The notes below the pieces were generated by a model that was not told the origin of the DNA, did no database searches, and worked only from the letters and a program-made list of their open reading frames with translations. From assembly GCA_002315555.1 (NCBI GenBank), contig DCHF01000055.1, positions 260,829 to 324,828 of the forward strand: a stretch of 64,000 bases of DNA. The letters run 5' to 3'. How positions within the stretch are numbered: the stretch's first letter is position 1; each line of letters opens with the position of its first letter. Made by a program: the position numbers and the translations under genes. Positions 50,516 to 60,068 of this stretch are shown here, in pieces. This DNA is from Lachnospiraceae bacterium UBA1759. Lineage in GTDB: Bacteria; Bacillota; Clostridia; Lachnospirales; Lachnospiraceae.

Positions 50516-52111
50516 ATGACAAAGTATATTTTCGTAACAGGCGGTGTTGTTTCCGGTCTCGGAAAAGGTATTACCGCAGCATCCCTCGGACGTTTACTCA
50601 AGGCGCGCGGCCTCAAGGTCGCGGCACAGAAGCTGGACCCTTACATTAACGTAGACCCGGGCACGATGAGCCCGTTCCAGCACGGCGAGGTCTATGTGAC
50701 GGAGGACGGCGCGGAGACCGATCTGGACCTGGGCCATTACGAGCGTTTCATCGATGAAGACCTGAACCGTTATTCCAACCTGACTACCGGTAAGGTCTAC
50801 TGGAACGTTATCAATAAGGAGCGCCGCGGTGAATACCTGGGCTCCACCGTACAGGTCATTCCGCATATTACGAATGAAATCAAGGAATTTGTGTACCGTG
50901 TCGGTAAGCACACGGATGCCGATGTCGTTATCACCGAGATCGGCGGTACCGTCGGTGACATCGAGAGCCAGCCGTTCATCGATGCCGTCCGTCAGATCTC
51001 CCTGGAGGTCGGCCGTGAGAACAGCCTGTTCATTCACGTCACGCTGGTTCCGTTCCTGCGCGGCTCCGATGAACACAAATCCAAACCCACGCAGCACTCC
51101 GTCAAGGAACTGCAGGGCATGGGCGTAAATCCGAACATCATCGTCCTTCGCTGCGACGAGCCGCTTGAGGATTCGATCTTCAAAAAGATCGCCATGTTCT
51201 GTAACGTCAAGCAGGACTGTGTCGTTGAGAATATTACGCTTCCCACGCTGTATGAAGCACCGCTCATGCTGGAAAGATCCGGATTTTCCGGTGTGGTCTG
51301 CCGCGAACTGGGACTGGAGACCAGGGAACCGGATCTCACCGAGTGGGTGGGAATGGTCGAAAAGATCAAGTCCCTTAAACACCGGGTGAAGATCGGTCTG
51401 GTCGGTAAGTACATTCAGCTGCATGACGCATATCTGTCCGTTGCGGAAGCGCTTCGTCACGCGGGCTACGGCTGCGGCGCGCATGTGGACATCGAGTGGA
51501 TCGATTCGGAGACCATCACACCGGCAACCGTTGATGAGACCCTTGCGGGGCTGGACGGTATCATCGTCCCGGGCGGTTTCGGTAACCGCGGTATCGAGGG
51601 CATGATCCTTTCCGCAAAGTATGCGCGTGAGAATAAGATCCCGTATTTCGGCATCTGCCTCGGTATGCAGATCGCGGTCATCGAATATGCGCGTCACGTG
51701 GCGGGTATTGTCGATGCCAACTCCGGTGAGTTCGATGAGCTTTGCAAAAACAAGGTCATCGACTTTATGCCGGGACAGAGCGACGAGATCGACAAGGGCG
51801 GCACACTTCGTCTGGGTGCATATCCCTGCTGCATCAAGGAAGGTACGACGATGGAACGCTGCTACGGAAAACCGGAGATCAGCGAACGTCATCGTCATCG
51901 CTATGAATTCAACAATGAGTACCGCGAGACCTTACAGGCCTGCGGACTTACGCTCAGCGGTATATCCCCGGACGGCAATCTGGTCGAGACCGTGGAACTC
52001 ACGGACCGCGATTTCTTTGTGGGCGTCCAGTATCATCCGGAATTCAAGTCCAGACCGAACCGTCCGCATCCGTTGTTCCTTGGCTTTATCGAGGCGGCAT
52101 TAAAGCAGTGA
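50516..52111 (+). CDS. pyrG: CTP synthase
   Basis: Enzyme of 531 residues that aminates UTP to CTP with glutamine. The synthetase half opens with MTKYIFVTGGVVSGLGKGI, followed by KLDPYINVDPGTMSPFQHGEVYVT. The glutaminase half shows GGFGNRG, the nucleophile elbow FGICLGMQ and the His/Glu segment QYHPEFKSRP. The start is set by the conserved N-terminus; the nearest ribosome site is only fair. Its leader carries a terminator. Confidence 0.96.
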   Translation: MTKYIFVTGGVVSGLGKGITAASLGRLLKARGLKVAAQKLDPYINVDPGTMSPFQHGEVYVTEDGAETDLDLGHYERFIDEDLNRYSNLTTGKVYWNVINKERRGEYLGSTVQVIPHITNEIKEFVYRVGKHTDADVVITEIGGTVGDIESQPFIDAVRQISLEVGRENSLFIHVTLVPFLRGSDEHKSKPTQHSVKELQGMGVNPNIIVLRCDEPLEDSIFKKIAMFCNVKQDCVVENITLPTLYEAPLMLERSGFSGVVCRELGLETREPDLTEWVGMVEKIKSLKHRVKIGLVGKYIQLHDAYLSVAEALRHAGYGCGAHVDIEWIDSETITPATVDETLAGLDGIIVPGGFGNRGIEGMILSAKYARENKIPYFGICLGMQIAVIEYARHVAGIVDANSGEFDELCKNKVIDFMPGQSDEIDKGGTLRLGAYPCCIKEGTTMERCYGKPEISERHRHRYEFNNEYRETLQACGLTLSGISPDGNLVETVELTDRDFFVGVQYHPEFKSRPNRPHPLFLGFIEAALKQ

Positions 52112-52196
52112 TACGCGTCATATTGACGAAAAGATGTCCGGGAATCGCCTAAGATCCGTGAAATGAACGATTTTACACTGCATTGCAATAAAGTAG

Positions 52197-52225
52197 TTGC
52201 GCGATTGCGGATCACCCGTTATAAT
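52197..52225 (+). promoter_or_regulatory. Promoter of the glycine riboswitch operon
   Basis: TTGCGC (52197-52202) and TATAAT (52220-52225) with 17-base spacing. Confidence 0.7.
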
Positions 52226-52242
52226 AAAACAAATTCAGCTAG

Positions 52243-52412
52243 TGGAAACTTGCAGGAAAGCACTGAAAAGCGCACCGAAGGAGCAACACTCTCAGGTGTC
52301 CCGAAAGGGATGGCGACTGTAAGCGGATAGTACTTTGGAGACGCCCGTATATGCGGGGGCCGAAGGGGCAATGTCGGAAACGACGAATCTCTCAGGCAAA
52401 AGGACAAAGCAA
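52243..52412 (+). promoter_or_regulatory. Tandem glycine riboswitch
   Basis: Two glycine-binding aptamers in series. The first has GCACCGAAGGAGCAA (about 52272-52286) and CTCTCAGG (52290-52297). The second has GCCGAAGGGGCAA and, after a stem, CTCTCAGGCAAAAGGACA (to about 52405). These are the core elements of the gcvT-type riboswitch. It precedes an alanine/glycine symporter gene, so glycine sensing controls amino acid transport. Confidence 0.92.
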
Positions 52413-52451
52413 TCTTTTCTGATAAACCAGAATAACGTTTGTTATCCTTTT

Positions 52452-52500
52452 GAGCCGGAGAATACTCTTTTCTCCGGCTCATTCTATTCTGTTTATTCTT
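52452..52500 (+). terminator. Expression-platform hairpin of the glycine riboswitch
   Basis: GAGCCGGAGA (52452-52461) pairs with TCTCCGGCTC (52471-52480), followed by the U-rich ATTCTATTCTGTTTATTC. It lies between the aptamers and the symporter gene. Confidence 0.7.
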
Positions 52501-52535
52501 TACGACGCTGAAACAAAAGAAAAGGAGTAGAAACT

Positions 52536-54074
52536 ATGGAAAACTTTTTAGCAGGTCTTACCTCGGTCAATGATGCGATCAACACCTTTGTCTGGGTAAA
52601 GCTCGGTCTCTGGATCCTGATCACCGTCGGCGTGATCATGACCGTATCCCTCAAATTCTTCCAGGTCAGCCACATCGGTCACTGGATGAAGGAAACCATC
52701 GGCAGTCTGTTTGCGAAGAAGAACATCGGCCATGCAAAGGAAAAGGGCGCGATCTCTCCGTTCCAGGCGCTGTGTACGGCACTTGCAGCCACTATCGGTA
52801 CAGGTAACATCGCCGGTGTTGCGGGTGCGATCTGCATCGGCGGCGCAGGTGCGGTATTCTGGATGTGGATCGCCGCATTTTTCGGAATGATGACGAACTT
52901 CTCTGAAAACGTACTCGGTATTTACTACAGAAGAAAGAATCACAGCGATGAATGGTCCGGCGGCGCCATGTACTATCTGGAAGACGGTCTGGGCGGCTAC
53001 AAGGGCATGAAGGGCGTCGGTAAGGTGCTCGCGATCCTGTTTGCGATCTTTGCCGTATTAGCATCCTTCGGTATCGGCAACATGGGTCAGACCAATAAGA
53101 TCGTTGCCAATATCGAGGCCGCATTCCCGATCAAAGCACTGGTTGAAGCAAAGCTGTTCGGCGATGTCAGCGTATATGCACTGGTCATCGGTATCGTTCT
53201 CATGGTTCTGGGCGGCCTGATCATCCTGGGTGGTCTGAAGAGAATCGCAGCCTTTGCGGAAAAGATCGTTCCGTTCATGGTCGTTTTATTCGTCCTCGGC
53301 GCACTGGTCATCATCATCGTTCACTGCAATATGATCGGCGCGGCATTCGCAGCAATTTTCACCACCGCTTTCAAGCCGGTTGCGGTAGCGGGCGGCGGTA
53401 TCGGCTACCTGATCTCCGTTGTTGTTACGCAGGGCTTCAAGCGCGGTGTGTTCTCCAACGAAGCCGGCCTCGGTTCTTCCGTTATGGTCCACTCCAACTC
53501 CAATGTCAATGAGCCGGTCACCCAGGGTATCTGGGGTATCTTCGAAGTATTTGCGGATACCATCGTTGTTTGTACGATGACCGCACTGCTGATCCTGACC
53601 TCCGGTCTTTACGACCTGACCACCGGTACGCTGGTGGAAGGCGTTACCGATGCTACGCTCGTTGCTTCTGTATTCAATAAGGTCTTCCCGTGGGGCAACA
53701 TCGGTCAGAAGTTTGTTGCCGTTGCAATGTTCCTGTTCGCATTTACTACTGTCCTCGGCTGGTCTCATTACGGCTCCAAGGCGGTCGAGTATCTGGCCGG
53801 TAAAGTGGGGGTTAAGATCTACCGCGTATTCTTTGTACTGCTGATCGTCACCGGTGGTTTGATGACTTCCTCTCTCGCATGGGATATCTCTGATACCTTC
53901 AACGGCCTTATGATGATCCCGAACCTGATCGGTGTTGTCTGCCTGTGTCCGCTGGTCATGAAGATCACAAAGAACTACATCGACAGAAGATTGAACGGCA
54001 AGGAAATCAAGCCGATCCTGTCTTACGATGAGAAGCTTCAGAAGGAAGCGGAAGAGAAGATCGCAAACGAGTGA
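52536..54074 (+). CDS. Sodium:alanine/glycine symporter (AGCS family)
   Basis: Membrane symporter of 512 residues with about eleven helices. The AGCS signatures are GAISPFQALCTALAATIGTGN (substrate and Na+ binding), GAGAVFWMWIAAFFGM and SNEAGLGSSVMVHS. ATG 52536 follows AAAAGGAG. The glycine riboswitch upstream points to glycine as the main physiological substrate; whether it is switched on or off by glycine cannot be read. It is a single gene followed by a terminator. Confidence 0.93.
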   Translation: MENFLAGLTSVNDAINTFVWVKLGLWILITVGVIMTVSLKFFQVSHIGHWMKETIGSLFAKKNIGHAKEKGAISPFQALCTALAATIGTGNIAGVAGAICIGGAGAVFWMWIAAFFGMMTNFSENVLGIYYRRKNHSDEWSGGAMYYLEDGLGGYKGMKGVGKVLAILFAIFAVLASFGIGNMGQTNKIVANIEAAFPIKALVEAKLFGDVSVYALVIGIVLMVLGGLIILGGLKRIAAFAEKIVPFMVVLFVLGALVIIIVHCNMIGAAFAAIFTTAFKPVAVAGGGIGYLISVVVTQGFKRGVFSNEAGLGSSVMVHSNSNVNEPVTQGIWGIFEVFADTIVVCTMTALLILTSGLYDLTTGTLVEGVTDATLVASVFNKVFPWGNIGQKFVAVAMFLFAFTTVLGWSHYGSKAVEYLAGKVGVKIYRVFFVLLIVTGGLMTSSLAWDISDTFNGLMMIPNLIGVVCLCPLVMKITKNYIDRRLNGKEIKPILSYDEKLQKEAEEKIANE

Positions 54075-54120
54075 TCGTGAGCGGCCCGTAAAAAAGATCC
54101 TTTACTAATTACCCATATAA

Positions 54121-54192
54121 GGCTCCGGTCTCCGGGCGTTTCCGCATATCAATGAGGAGGATATGCGGGATGACCCGGGGGCCGGAGCTTTT
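54121..54192 (+). terminator. Three-tier hairpin terminator of the symporter gene
   Basis: GCTCCGG (54122-54128) pairs with CCGGAGC (54182-54188), CCGGG with CCCGG inside, and CCGCATATC with GATATGCGG at the tip. TTTT follows. It is unusually long and stepped. Confidence 0.75.
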
Positions 54193-54206
54193 CTGTGTGA
54201 TTTTCG

Positions 54207-54235
54207 TTTCCTTTACGAGGAAATGATGCTATAAT
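54207..54235 (+). promoter_or_regulatory. Promoter of the azlCD pair
   Basis: TATAAT (54230-54235) with an extended TGC, and a weak -35 TTTCCT 17 bases upstream. The leader is about 140 bases with no clear riboswitch. Confidence 0.5.
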
Positions 54236-54380
54236 ACTCTATTATGCCGGCTGAAGGGTGAGGCATATTATTATCTGCCTGAGGTATGAAACGGTTCAAT
54301 TATGCCGTCACTGATTATTAAGACGGATTTTATTTATAAGACGGGAGATGCCGGGCGATCGTCCGGAGAGAAGAGGAGTA

Positions 54381-55064
54381 ATGAAGGATCGCGTGATAAA
54401 GCGGGCGCTTAAGGATTCGGTGCCGGTCATGACCGGGTACATCGTCCTGGGCATCGGCTTTGGTATGCTTTTAAAATCCGAGGGCTACGGAGTCCTCTGG
54501 AGCCTGGCGATGAGTGTGTTCATCTATGCGGGCTCCATGCAATATGTGGCCGTCAGTCTGCTGGCTGCGGCAACGCCGCTTGTGACGGTCGCGCTGACCA
54601 CGCTGATGGTCAATGCGCGCCATCTGTTTTACGGAATCTCCATGACGGAGGCGTATAAGGATGCGGGGAAGGGCAAATGGTATATGATCTTCGGCTTGAC
54701 CGATGAGACCTATTCCCTGGTCTGCCATTTACCGGAGGACATGGACCGGAAGGATCAGATGCGTTACAGCCTGCTGGTGTCGGTGTTTGACCAGTGCTAC
54801 TGGGTGACCGGTTCGGTCATCGGGTCGCTGATCCCGTTCACGGCAAAGGGTATCGATTTTGCGCTGACCGCGCTGTTCATCACGATCTTCACGGATCAGT
54901 GGCTGACAACAAAGAATCATTTTTCGGCGATTGCCGGCGTGGCGGCTTCTGTGGCCTGTCTGATTCTGTTCGGTTCATCGAAGTTCCTGATTCCGGCCAT
55001 GATCGCGATCTCCGTGATTCTGATCACGGGTAAAAAGTTCGCGCTGAAGGAGGTGGAGAAATGA
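54381..55064 (+). CDS. azlC: AzlC-family branched-chain amino acid exporter, large subunit
   Basis: Membrane protein of 227 residues with about five to six helices. Family segments are DSVPVMTGYIVLGIGFGMLLKSEGYG, FIYAGSMQYVAVSLLAA, LMVNARHLFYGISM and TDETYSLVC. With AzlD it forms a two-part exporter of branched-chain amino acids or their analogues. ATG 54381 is preferred, with GGAGAG ten bases upstream. It overlaps azlD by four bases. Confidence 0.9.
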   Translation: MKDRVIKRALKDSVPVMTGYIVLGIGFGMLLKSEGYGVLWSLAMSVFIYAGSMQYVAVSLLAAATPLVTVALTTLMVNARHLFYGISMTEAYKDAGKGKWYMIFGLTDETYSLVCHLPEDMDRKDQMRYSLLVSVFDQCYWVTGSVIGSLIPFTAKGIDFALTALFITIFTDQWLTTKNHFSAIAGVAASVACLILFGSSKFLIPAMIAISVILITGKKFALKEVEK

Positions 55065-55384
55065 TGCATTCGGTTTTGATCGTTGCGATCGTTTCACTGG
55101 TAACGATCCTTCTCCGTTTCCTGCCGTTTGCAGTATTTAACGGAAAGCGGAAGACGCCGGAGATCGTTTTATATCTCGGAAAGGTCCTGCCGTATGCCAT
55201 CATGGGCATGCTGGTGGTGTACTGCCTGAAAGATATGACCTTTACGGCGGTGCGGAATTTTGTGCCGCAGATCATTGCATCGGCAGTGGTCGTGTTGTCC
55301 TATGTGTGGAAGCGGAACACGCTGATCAGTATTGCCGGCGGAACGCTGGTGTATGTGCTGTTAGTGAATTTTGTGTTTTTGTGA
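55061..55384 (+). CDS. azlD: AzlD-family exporter, small subunit
   Basis: Membrane protein of 107 residues with four helices. The segment ILLRFLPFAVFNGKRKTPEIVLYLGKVLPYAIMGMLVVYCL is characteristic of AzlD. The start is coupled to azlC by an ATGA overlap behind AAGGAGGTGG. It acts together with AzlC in the membrane. Confidence 0.9.
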   Translation: MMHSVLIVAIVSLVTILLRFLPFAVFNGKRKTPEIVLYLGKVLPYAIMGMLVVYCLKDMTFTAVRNFVPQIIASAVVVLSYVWKRNTLISIAGGTLVYVLLVNFVFL

Positions 55385-55412
55385 CGTCGGTGATAACCGG
55401 GCGGGAGGAGTT

Positions 55413-56297
55413 ATGAAGAATCCGATTATCGATGCGGTGGCCGGAGATCCGTTCATTTTGCGGGACAGCGACATGTACTACATGGTCGATACGAACGAAG
55501 GCGGCTGGACAGCGGATACCTTTGATCTTTACCGGTCCGCCGATCTTGAGAACTGGGAGGGACCGATCAAGATCCTGGACCTTAAGGACATTTCCTGGGC
55601 GGATTCCATGGCCTGGGGACCGTGCCTTTTGAAGAAGGACGGTTACTATTACTTCACGTTTGCGGCGGATCAGATGATCGGAATCGCGGTCGCCGAAAAG
55701 CCGGAGGGACCGTACCGGGACATCCTCGGCCGACCTCTTCTTGAAAAGAACAGTCGTGGGATCCAGACCATCGAGCCCTGTCTCTTTGCGGACGATGACG
55801 GCCGCACCTACCTGTACTACGGTCAGGGCAAGTGCTATGCGCAGGAGATCGTGATCACGCCGGAGAGTGCGGAGTTCATCGGCCCGGTGGTTTGCATTTC
55901 CGATGAGTTCTATTATCAGCGCAGCCTGCGGCCGGAAAACTTTGATGTGACGCTTTACAACGAGGCCACGGATGTGGTGAAGGTACGCGGCCGCTATCTG
56001 ATGAGCTGGACGGTTTACGACGTGCGCGACACGCGTTACAGCGTGCGGTACGCTTGGGCGGACGATCCCCTCGGGCCGTTCATTATGCCGGTGGGCGATG
56101 ACCTTGATAATTTCCTCCTGAAGGGCAGCGGAACAAGCTGGGGAACCGGCGGTTCCGGGATGTTCACGGACCGGGACGGACGGCTGATGATCGTGTATCA
56201 CCGGCGGAAGTATCCGTTTGAAGGGTATCACCGTGAGATCTGTCTTGATGAGGTACAGGTCGTGGACGAACTGCACCTTAAGGTGGAAAAGAGCTGA
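55413..56297 (+). CDS. GH43-family glycosidase
   Basis: Five-bladed beta-propeller hydrolase of 294 residues, probably a beta-xylosidase or alpha-L-arabinofuranosidase. It has the opening AGDPFILRDSDMYYM with the general base Asp, IEPCLFADDDGRTYLYYG with the second Asp, and NEATDVVKVRGRYLMSW with the likely acid Glu. The final QVVDELHLKVEKS ends the propeller with no accessory domain. ATG 55413 follows GGGAGGAG. There is no signal peptide, so it acts on imported oligosaccharides. Confidence 0.85.
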   Translation: MKNPIIDAVAGDPFILRDSDMYYMVDTNEGGWTADTFDLYRSADLENWEGPIKILDLKDISWADSMAWGPCLLKKDGYYYFTFAADQMIGIAVAEKPEGPYRDILGRPLLEKNSRGIQTIEPCLFADDDGRTYLYYGQGKCYAQEIVITPESAEFIGPVVCISDEFYYQRSLRPENFDVTLYNEATDVVKVRGRYLMSWTVYDVRDTRYSVRYAWADDPLGPFIMPVGDDLDNFLLKGSGTSWGTGGSGMFTDRDGRLMIVYHRRKYPFEGYHREICLDEVQVVDELHLKVEKS

Positions 56298-56352
56298 GAG
56301 GTGCAGGTGGGATGTTTCGGTCGGGATGCAGGCGGAAGAGATATGCTGAATT

Positions 56353-56392
56353 AAAAAATGCCGCGAGGAACGTAGTTTCTCGCGGCATTTTT
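56353..56392. terminator. Bidirectional terminator between GH43 and the Mrp-like operon
   Basis: AAAAAATGCCGCGAG (from 56353) pairs with CTCGCGGCATTTTT (to 56392). It ends both converging transcripts. Confidence 0.85.
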
Positions 56393-56450
56393 GTCAAAGA
56401 GCCATAAGTTCTCAAGCCCGGTCATTTCATCAACAATTCAAACCCCTCAC

Positions 56451-58577
56451 TTACTTCCGAATCAGCAGCACATACACCAGCACCGCTACGATCATCAGGC
56501 AGAGAAGCAGAAGTGCGAACGAGACGGAGTCCGTCAGGTTATGCGTGGTATAGCGGAAGGTGTCCCAGGCGCGGTAGCTGAGGCGGGCAACGGTGTGCTC
56601 GTCCTCGGATTCCTTGCGGAATCTTCTGCGGATGCGATCCACCTGGTCGCCGAGCAGGTATGCCGGAGACTGCAGGACCTTGTTCGTGATTGGGATCGGC
56701 TTGTTGCGGAAGACGGTCTTGCGGAGGAGAAGGACGAGGGCATCGACGGAGTCGGAGATCAGATGACTGATGAAACCGAGGACCGTGGTGACCCATTTCC
56801 GGTCGATGACAAAGTCCAACGCTTCCGCGAAGATGCGGCTCAGGAAGCCGAACACCGCGGGAAGAAGCTTCAAAAGGAGCGGGCGGTAGATCAGCTCCTC
56901 CAGGTCTAACCAGGCAGGCCACAGATTCACGTATTTGCCCTGTTTTATCATCAATTTGCGTACAATAAGGAAATACACGAGGACACCGATCGCAATGGAA
57001 ATAAAGCCGCCTTTCAGGCTTTCCGGCGAGTAAAAATGAACCGCATGCTCCAGTTCTCCGGAATGCATGAAATCCGTACCGATATCCGCGATCTTATTCA
57101 TGGACCACACGGCGGAAAGACCGAGGATCGGAAGCACGACCGCCGCACCGCCGATGGCAATGTAGCTCATCAGGCTCATATAACCCTGCCCGGATTTGCC
57201 GAAGCCGCGGTGGGCCGCACTGTGAGCGTCATCGACATGTGATGCAGCCGCTTTGGAAGCCGACTCTTCATCCTTCTTATCCACAAAAATACAGACATAC
57301 AGTTTCGTCATATATGCGAGCGTCAGTCCGCCGGAGATCAGGAAGATCCACTCAACGACGGTCAGCATCGGCCCGTATTCGGCCGCGCCCTCCACGATGC
57401 TCTCATGAAGAAGCGTCTTGCTGATGTATCCGTTCAGCCCCGGAATACCGGCGATGCCCGCCGCCCCGAGCATGAAGCACACATTCAGGAACGGCTTCTT
57501 ATGACCGAAACCCTTGACCTTGTTCAGATCCAGCGCATGCACATTCATATACACAGCACCTGCCACCATGAAGAGCAACAGCTTGAACAGCGAGTGATTC
57601 ATCATGTGAAGCAGCGCACCGCGCGCAGCCAGTGCGTTTTCTTCCCCGAGCAGCCCCATCATGCCGACGCCGATCAGTATGAAACCGATCTGCGACATCG
57701 ACGAGCAGGCCAGCGTACGCTTGAGATCGATGGAGAACAGCGCCAGGACCGCGCCGAGGAACATCGTGACTGTACCGAGGACCAGGATGACGGTCCCCCA
57801 GGCCGGATCGTGACGGAAAACATTGCAGGAGATCGCCAGAATGCCCCACACACCGGATTTAGTCAGCACACCGGACAGCAGGGCCGATGCCGGCGCCGGT
57901 GCCACGGGATGTGCCTTCGGCAGCCAGATGTGCAGCGGATACATACCGGCTTTTGCGCCGAAACCGAACAGGATGCAACCGCCCGCCACATACAGCACCG
58001 TCGTATCTGCACAGGCGGAAGCGGCCTCGTGAAGAAGTGAAAGCTCCGTGGTTCCGAGCTTGTACTGCAGAAGGAAGATGCCCATGAGTGCTGTCAGACC
58101 GCCGATGACCGCGACTGCCAGATACGTATTGGCCGCTTTGATGGCCCCGTCCGTTTCCTCCTGAATGACCCAGGGGAAGGATGTGAAGGACATGATCTCA
58201 AAGAAGACGAACGCCGTGTAAAGATCACCCGCGAGGAACACACCCATCGTCGCGCCGAGCGTCATCAACGTGAAGAAGAAATAGCGCGTCAGATGATGAT
58301 GGCCACGGAAATAATCCCTTGAAAAGAGCAGCGTCATCATCCACATGAAGGCGATGATCAGGCAGTAGACCTTACGGAATCCATCGGTCATGAGAAGCAG
58401 ACCGTTTCCGACCAGTCTTCCGAGGACGATGCTTTCCGCCGGCAGGACCGCATGGACGACTGCCAGCACGAATTCCAGGATCGATGCGACCAGTGCAATT
58501 TCATATTTGGCTTTTTTTCCAAAAACGACTCCGAGTATGGATGCCGCAAAAGGAAGTAAAATTAAAGGAATAATCAT
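56451..58577 (-). CDS. NuoL/MrpD-type proton-conducting subunit, extended
   Basis: Polytopic membrane protein of 708 residues, the last gene of the operon. The core (residues 1-430) is an antiporter-like subunit of complex I/Mrp/Mbh complexes. It keeps the membrane Glu (TAFVFFEIMSF), the Lys of the discontinuous helix (GFGAKAGMYPLHIW), the LTKSGVWG Lys and a late Lys (GLNGYISK). The C-terminal 250 residues contain a His/Asp-rich loop, long helices and a final membrane anchor, not unlike the lateral arm of NuoL. ATG 58577 is nine bases beyond the preceding gene's stop. Confidence 0.85.
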   Translation of the reverse strand: MIIPLILLPFAASILGVVFGKKAKYEIALVASILEFVLAVVHAVLPAESIVLGRLVGNGLLLMTDGFRKVYCLIIAFMWMMTLLFSRDYFRGHHHLTRYFFFTLMTLGATMGVFLAGDLYTAFVFFEIMSFTSFPWVIQEETDGAIKAANTYLAVAVIGGLTALMGIFLLQYKLGTTELSLLHEAASACADTTVLYVAGGCILFGFGAKAGMYPLHIWLPKAHPVAPAPASALLSGVLTKSGVWGILAISCNVFRHDPAWGTVILVLGTVTMFLGAVLALFSIDLKRTLACSSMSQIGFILIGVGMMGLLGEENALAARGALLHMMNHSLFKLLLFMVAGAVYMNVHALDLNKVKGFGHKKPFLNVCFMLGAAGIAGIPGLNGYISKTLLHESIVEGAAEYGPMLTVVEWIFLISGGLTLAYMTKLYVCIFVDKKDEESASKAAASHVDDAHSAAHRGFGKSGQGYMSLMSYIAIGGAAVVLPILGLSAVWSMNKIADIGTDFMHSGELEHAVHFYSPESLKGGFISIAIGVLVYFLIVRKLMIKQGKYVNLWPAWLDLEELIYRPLLLKLLPAVFGFLSRIFAEALDFVIDRKWVTTVLGFISHLISDSVDALVLLLRKTVFRNKPIPITNKVLQSPAYLLGDQVDRIRRRFRKESEDEHTVARLSYRAWDTFRYTTHNLTDSVSFALLLLCLMIVAVLVYVLLIRK

Positions 58578-58587
58578 TTTGCACCTC

Positions 58588-60048
58588 TTACATCCAGGGG
58601 ATAATATTTGATGTTATTTCCAACACTGCGTTCAAGATCCGATTTCCAAACAGCCCGGTCAAAAGAATTCCGGCAGCGAGGATGCTCATCGGCACCAGCA
58701 TTTTCCAATCGGCATCGCGGATTCCCTCCAGGGAAGCGAGATCCGCATCTTTATCCGGGAAAAACGCGCGTCGAAGCACGGAGAAGCAGTAGATGGCCGT
58801 AAGTAACGCCGAGATCAGGATGACCGCCGCACCGGTATAGGCCAGGGCACTGCCCGGAAGGCTTGCCTTTCCGTAGGCCGCAGCAGCGGACAGAAGATGC
58901 CACTTGCTGATAAAGCCGGAGAACGGAGGAATACCGGTCAGACCGAGCGCAGCCACAAGGAAGCAGACAAAGGTCACCGGCATCTTCCTGCCGAGTCCGT
59001 CCATTTCCGAAATGTATTCACGTTCCGTTACATGAAGGACCGCACCGGCCGCAAAGAAGGCCAGGATCTTGATCTCCGCATGGAAGGCCATGTGTAACAG
59101 ACCGCCGGTGAGTCCCTCGCTCGTCATGAGCAGGACACCGAACAGGATGTAGGACAGATTGGACACCGTCGAGTAAGCCAGACGACGCTTCCAGTGACGT
59201 TCGCGGACGGCATTGACCGAGCCGTACAGGATCGTGAAGATCGCAAATCCGAGGGCGATGTACTGCGCCCAGCTTCCGGAAACAGCTGCCGTTCCGTAGG
59301 CATAGTACGTGAGACGGATGATGGCGAACACACCGGACTTAACGACCGCAACAGCGTGCAGAAGTGCTGTGACCGGCGTCGGCGCGACCGACGCGCGCGG
59401 CAGCCACACATGAAGCGGAAAGACCGCGGCTTTGACACCGAAGCCGAAGAAGCCCATCAGATAGAACAGGCTGGTAATGTTACTCGCGGGCACATTTCCT
59501 CCGTTCACGACCAGATAGACCATGGAGACGAACGCAAAAGCCGCACCGCCGAGGGAGAACGAAAAGTACACGCGGACCGCGCGGATCGCGTCCTTGGTCT
59601 TGGTATGCATGACGAGCGGCGCCGTGGAAAGCGTCAGGAGCTCGTAGAAACAGTACAGCGTGAAGATATTGCCGGACATGGCCACGCCGAGGGTCACGCC
59701 ATAGGCCATCGTGAAGAAAATGAAGAAGATATGCTGACGTTCATCTTCCTCCAGGTATTCAAATCCGTAGAGCACCGTTAGCGGCCAGAGCGTGGCAACG
59801 ATTCCGGCAAAGAAACGGCCGGCGGCGTCAAACTTCAGAGTAAAGGCCAGACGGTCCGTAAAGCGGACCAGCGTCCAGGCCTCCTCGCCGCAGCGGAGGA
59901 TCATCGTCCAGGCCGCCAGCGACGTGAGGATCGTTACCGTTCCGACGTAGATCCGGACGGCATTCCGTTTACGGATGCCGAAGACCGGCATCAGGACCGC
60001 CGTAACGATCGGAAACAGGATGCAGATAATCAATAATTCAGGTTTCAT
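58588..60048 (-). CDS. NuoM/MrpD-type proton-conducting subunit
   Basis: Membrane protein of 486 residues with about fourteen helices. Conserved polar residues of the ion path are present: Glu in LYCFYELLTL, Lys in GFGVKAAVFPLHVWLP, Lys in AVAVVKSGVF and Lys in FSGFISKWHLL. It couples ion movement to a redox module in the same complex or works as a Na+/H+ antiporter subunit. Spacing of 20 bases to the preceding gene implies co-transcription. Confidence 0.88.
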   Translation of the reverse strand: MKPELLIICILFPIVTAVLMPVFGIRKRNAVRIYVGTVTILTSLAAWTMILRCGEEAWTLVRFTDRLAFTLKFDAAGRFFAGIVATLWPLTVLYGFEYLEEDERQHIFFIFFTMAYGVTLGVAMSGNIFTLYCFYELLTLSTAPLVMHTKTKDAIRAVRVYFSFSLGGAAFAFVSMVYLVVNGGNVPASNITSLFYLMGFFGFGVKAAVFPLHVWLPRASVAPTPVTALLHAVAVVKSGVFAIIRLTYYAYGTAAVSGSWAQYIALGFAIFTILYGSVNAVRERHWKRRLAYSTVSNLSYILFGVLLMTSEGLTGGLLHMAFHAEIKILAFFAAGAVLHVTEREYISEMDGLGRKMPVTFVCFLVAALGLTGIPPFSGFISKWHLLSAAAAYGKASLPGSALAYTGAAVILISALLTAIYCFSVLRRAFFPDKDADLASLEGIRDADWKMLVPMSILAAGILLTGLFGNRILNAVLEITSNIIPWM

Positions 60049-60068
60049 GGGCAGTTCTCCTTAGCCGC

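Noticed and set aside
50594..51898. A 434-codon open frame opposite pyrG
   Set aside because: Antisense shadow of a clear CTP synthase gene; no family pattern or ribosome site.
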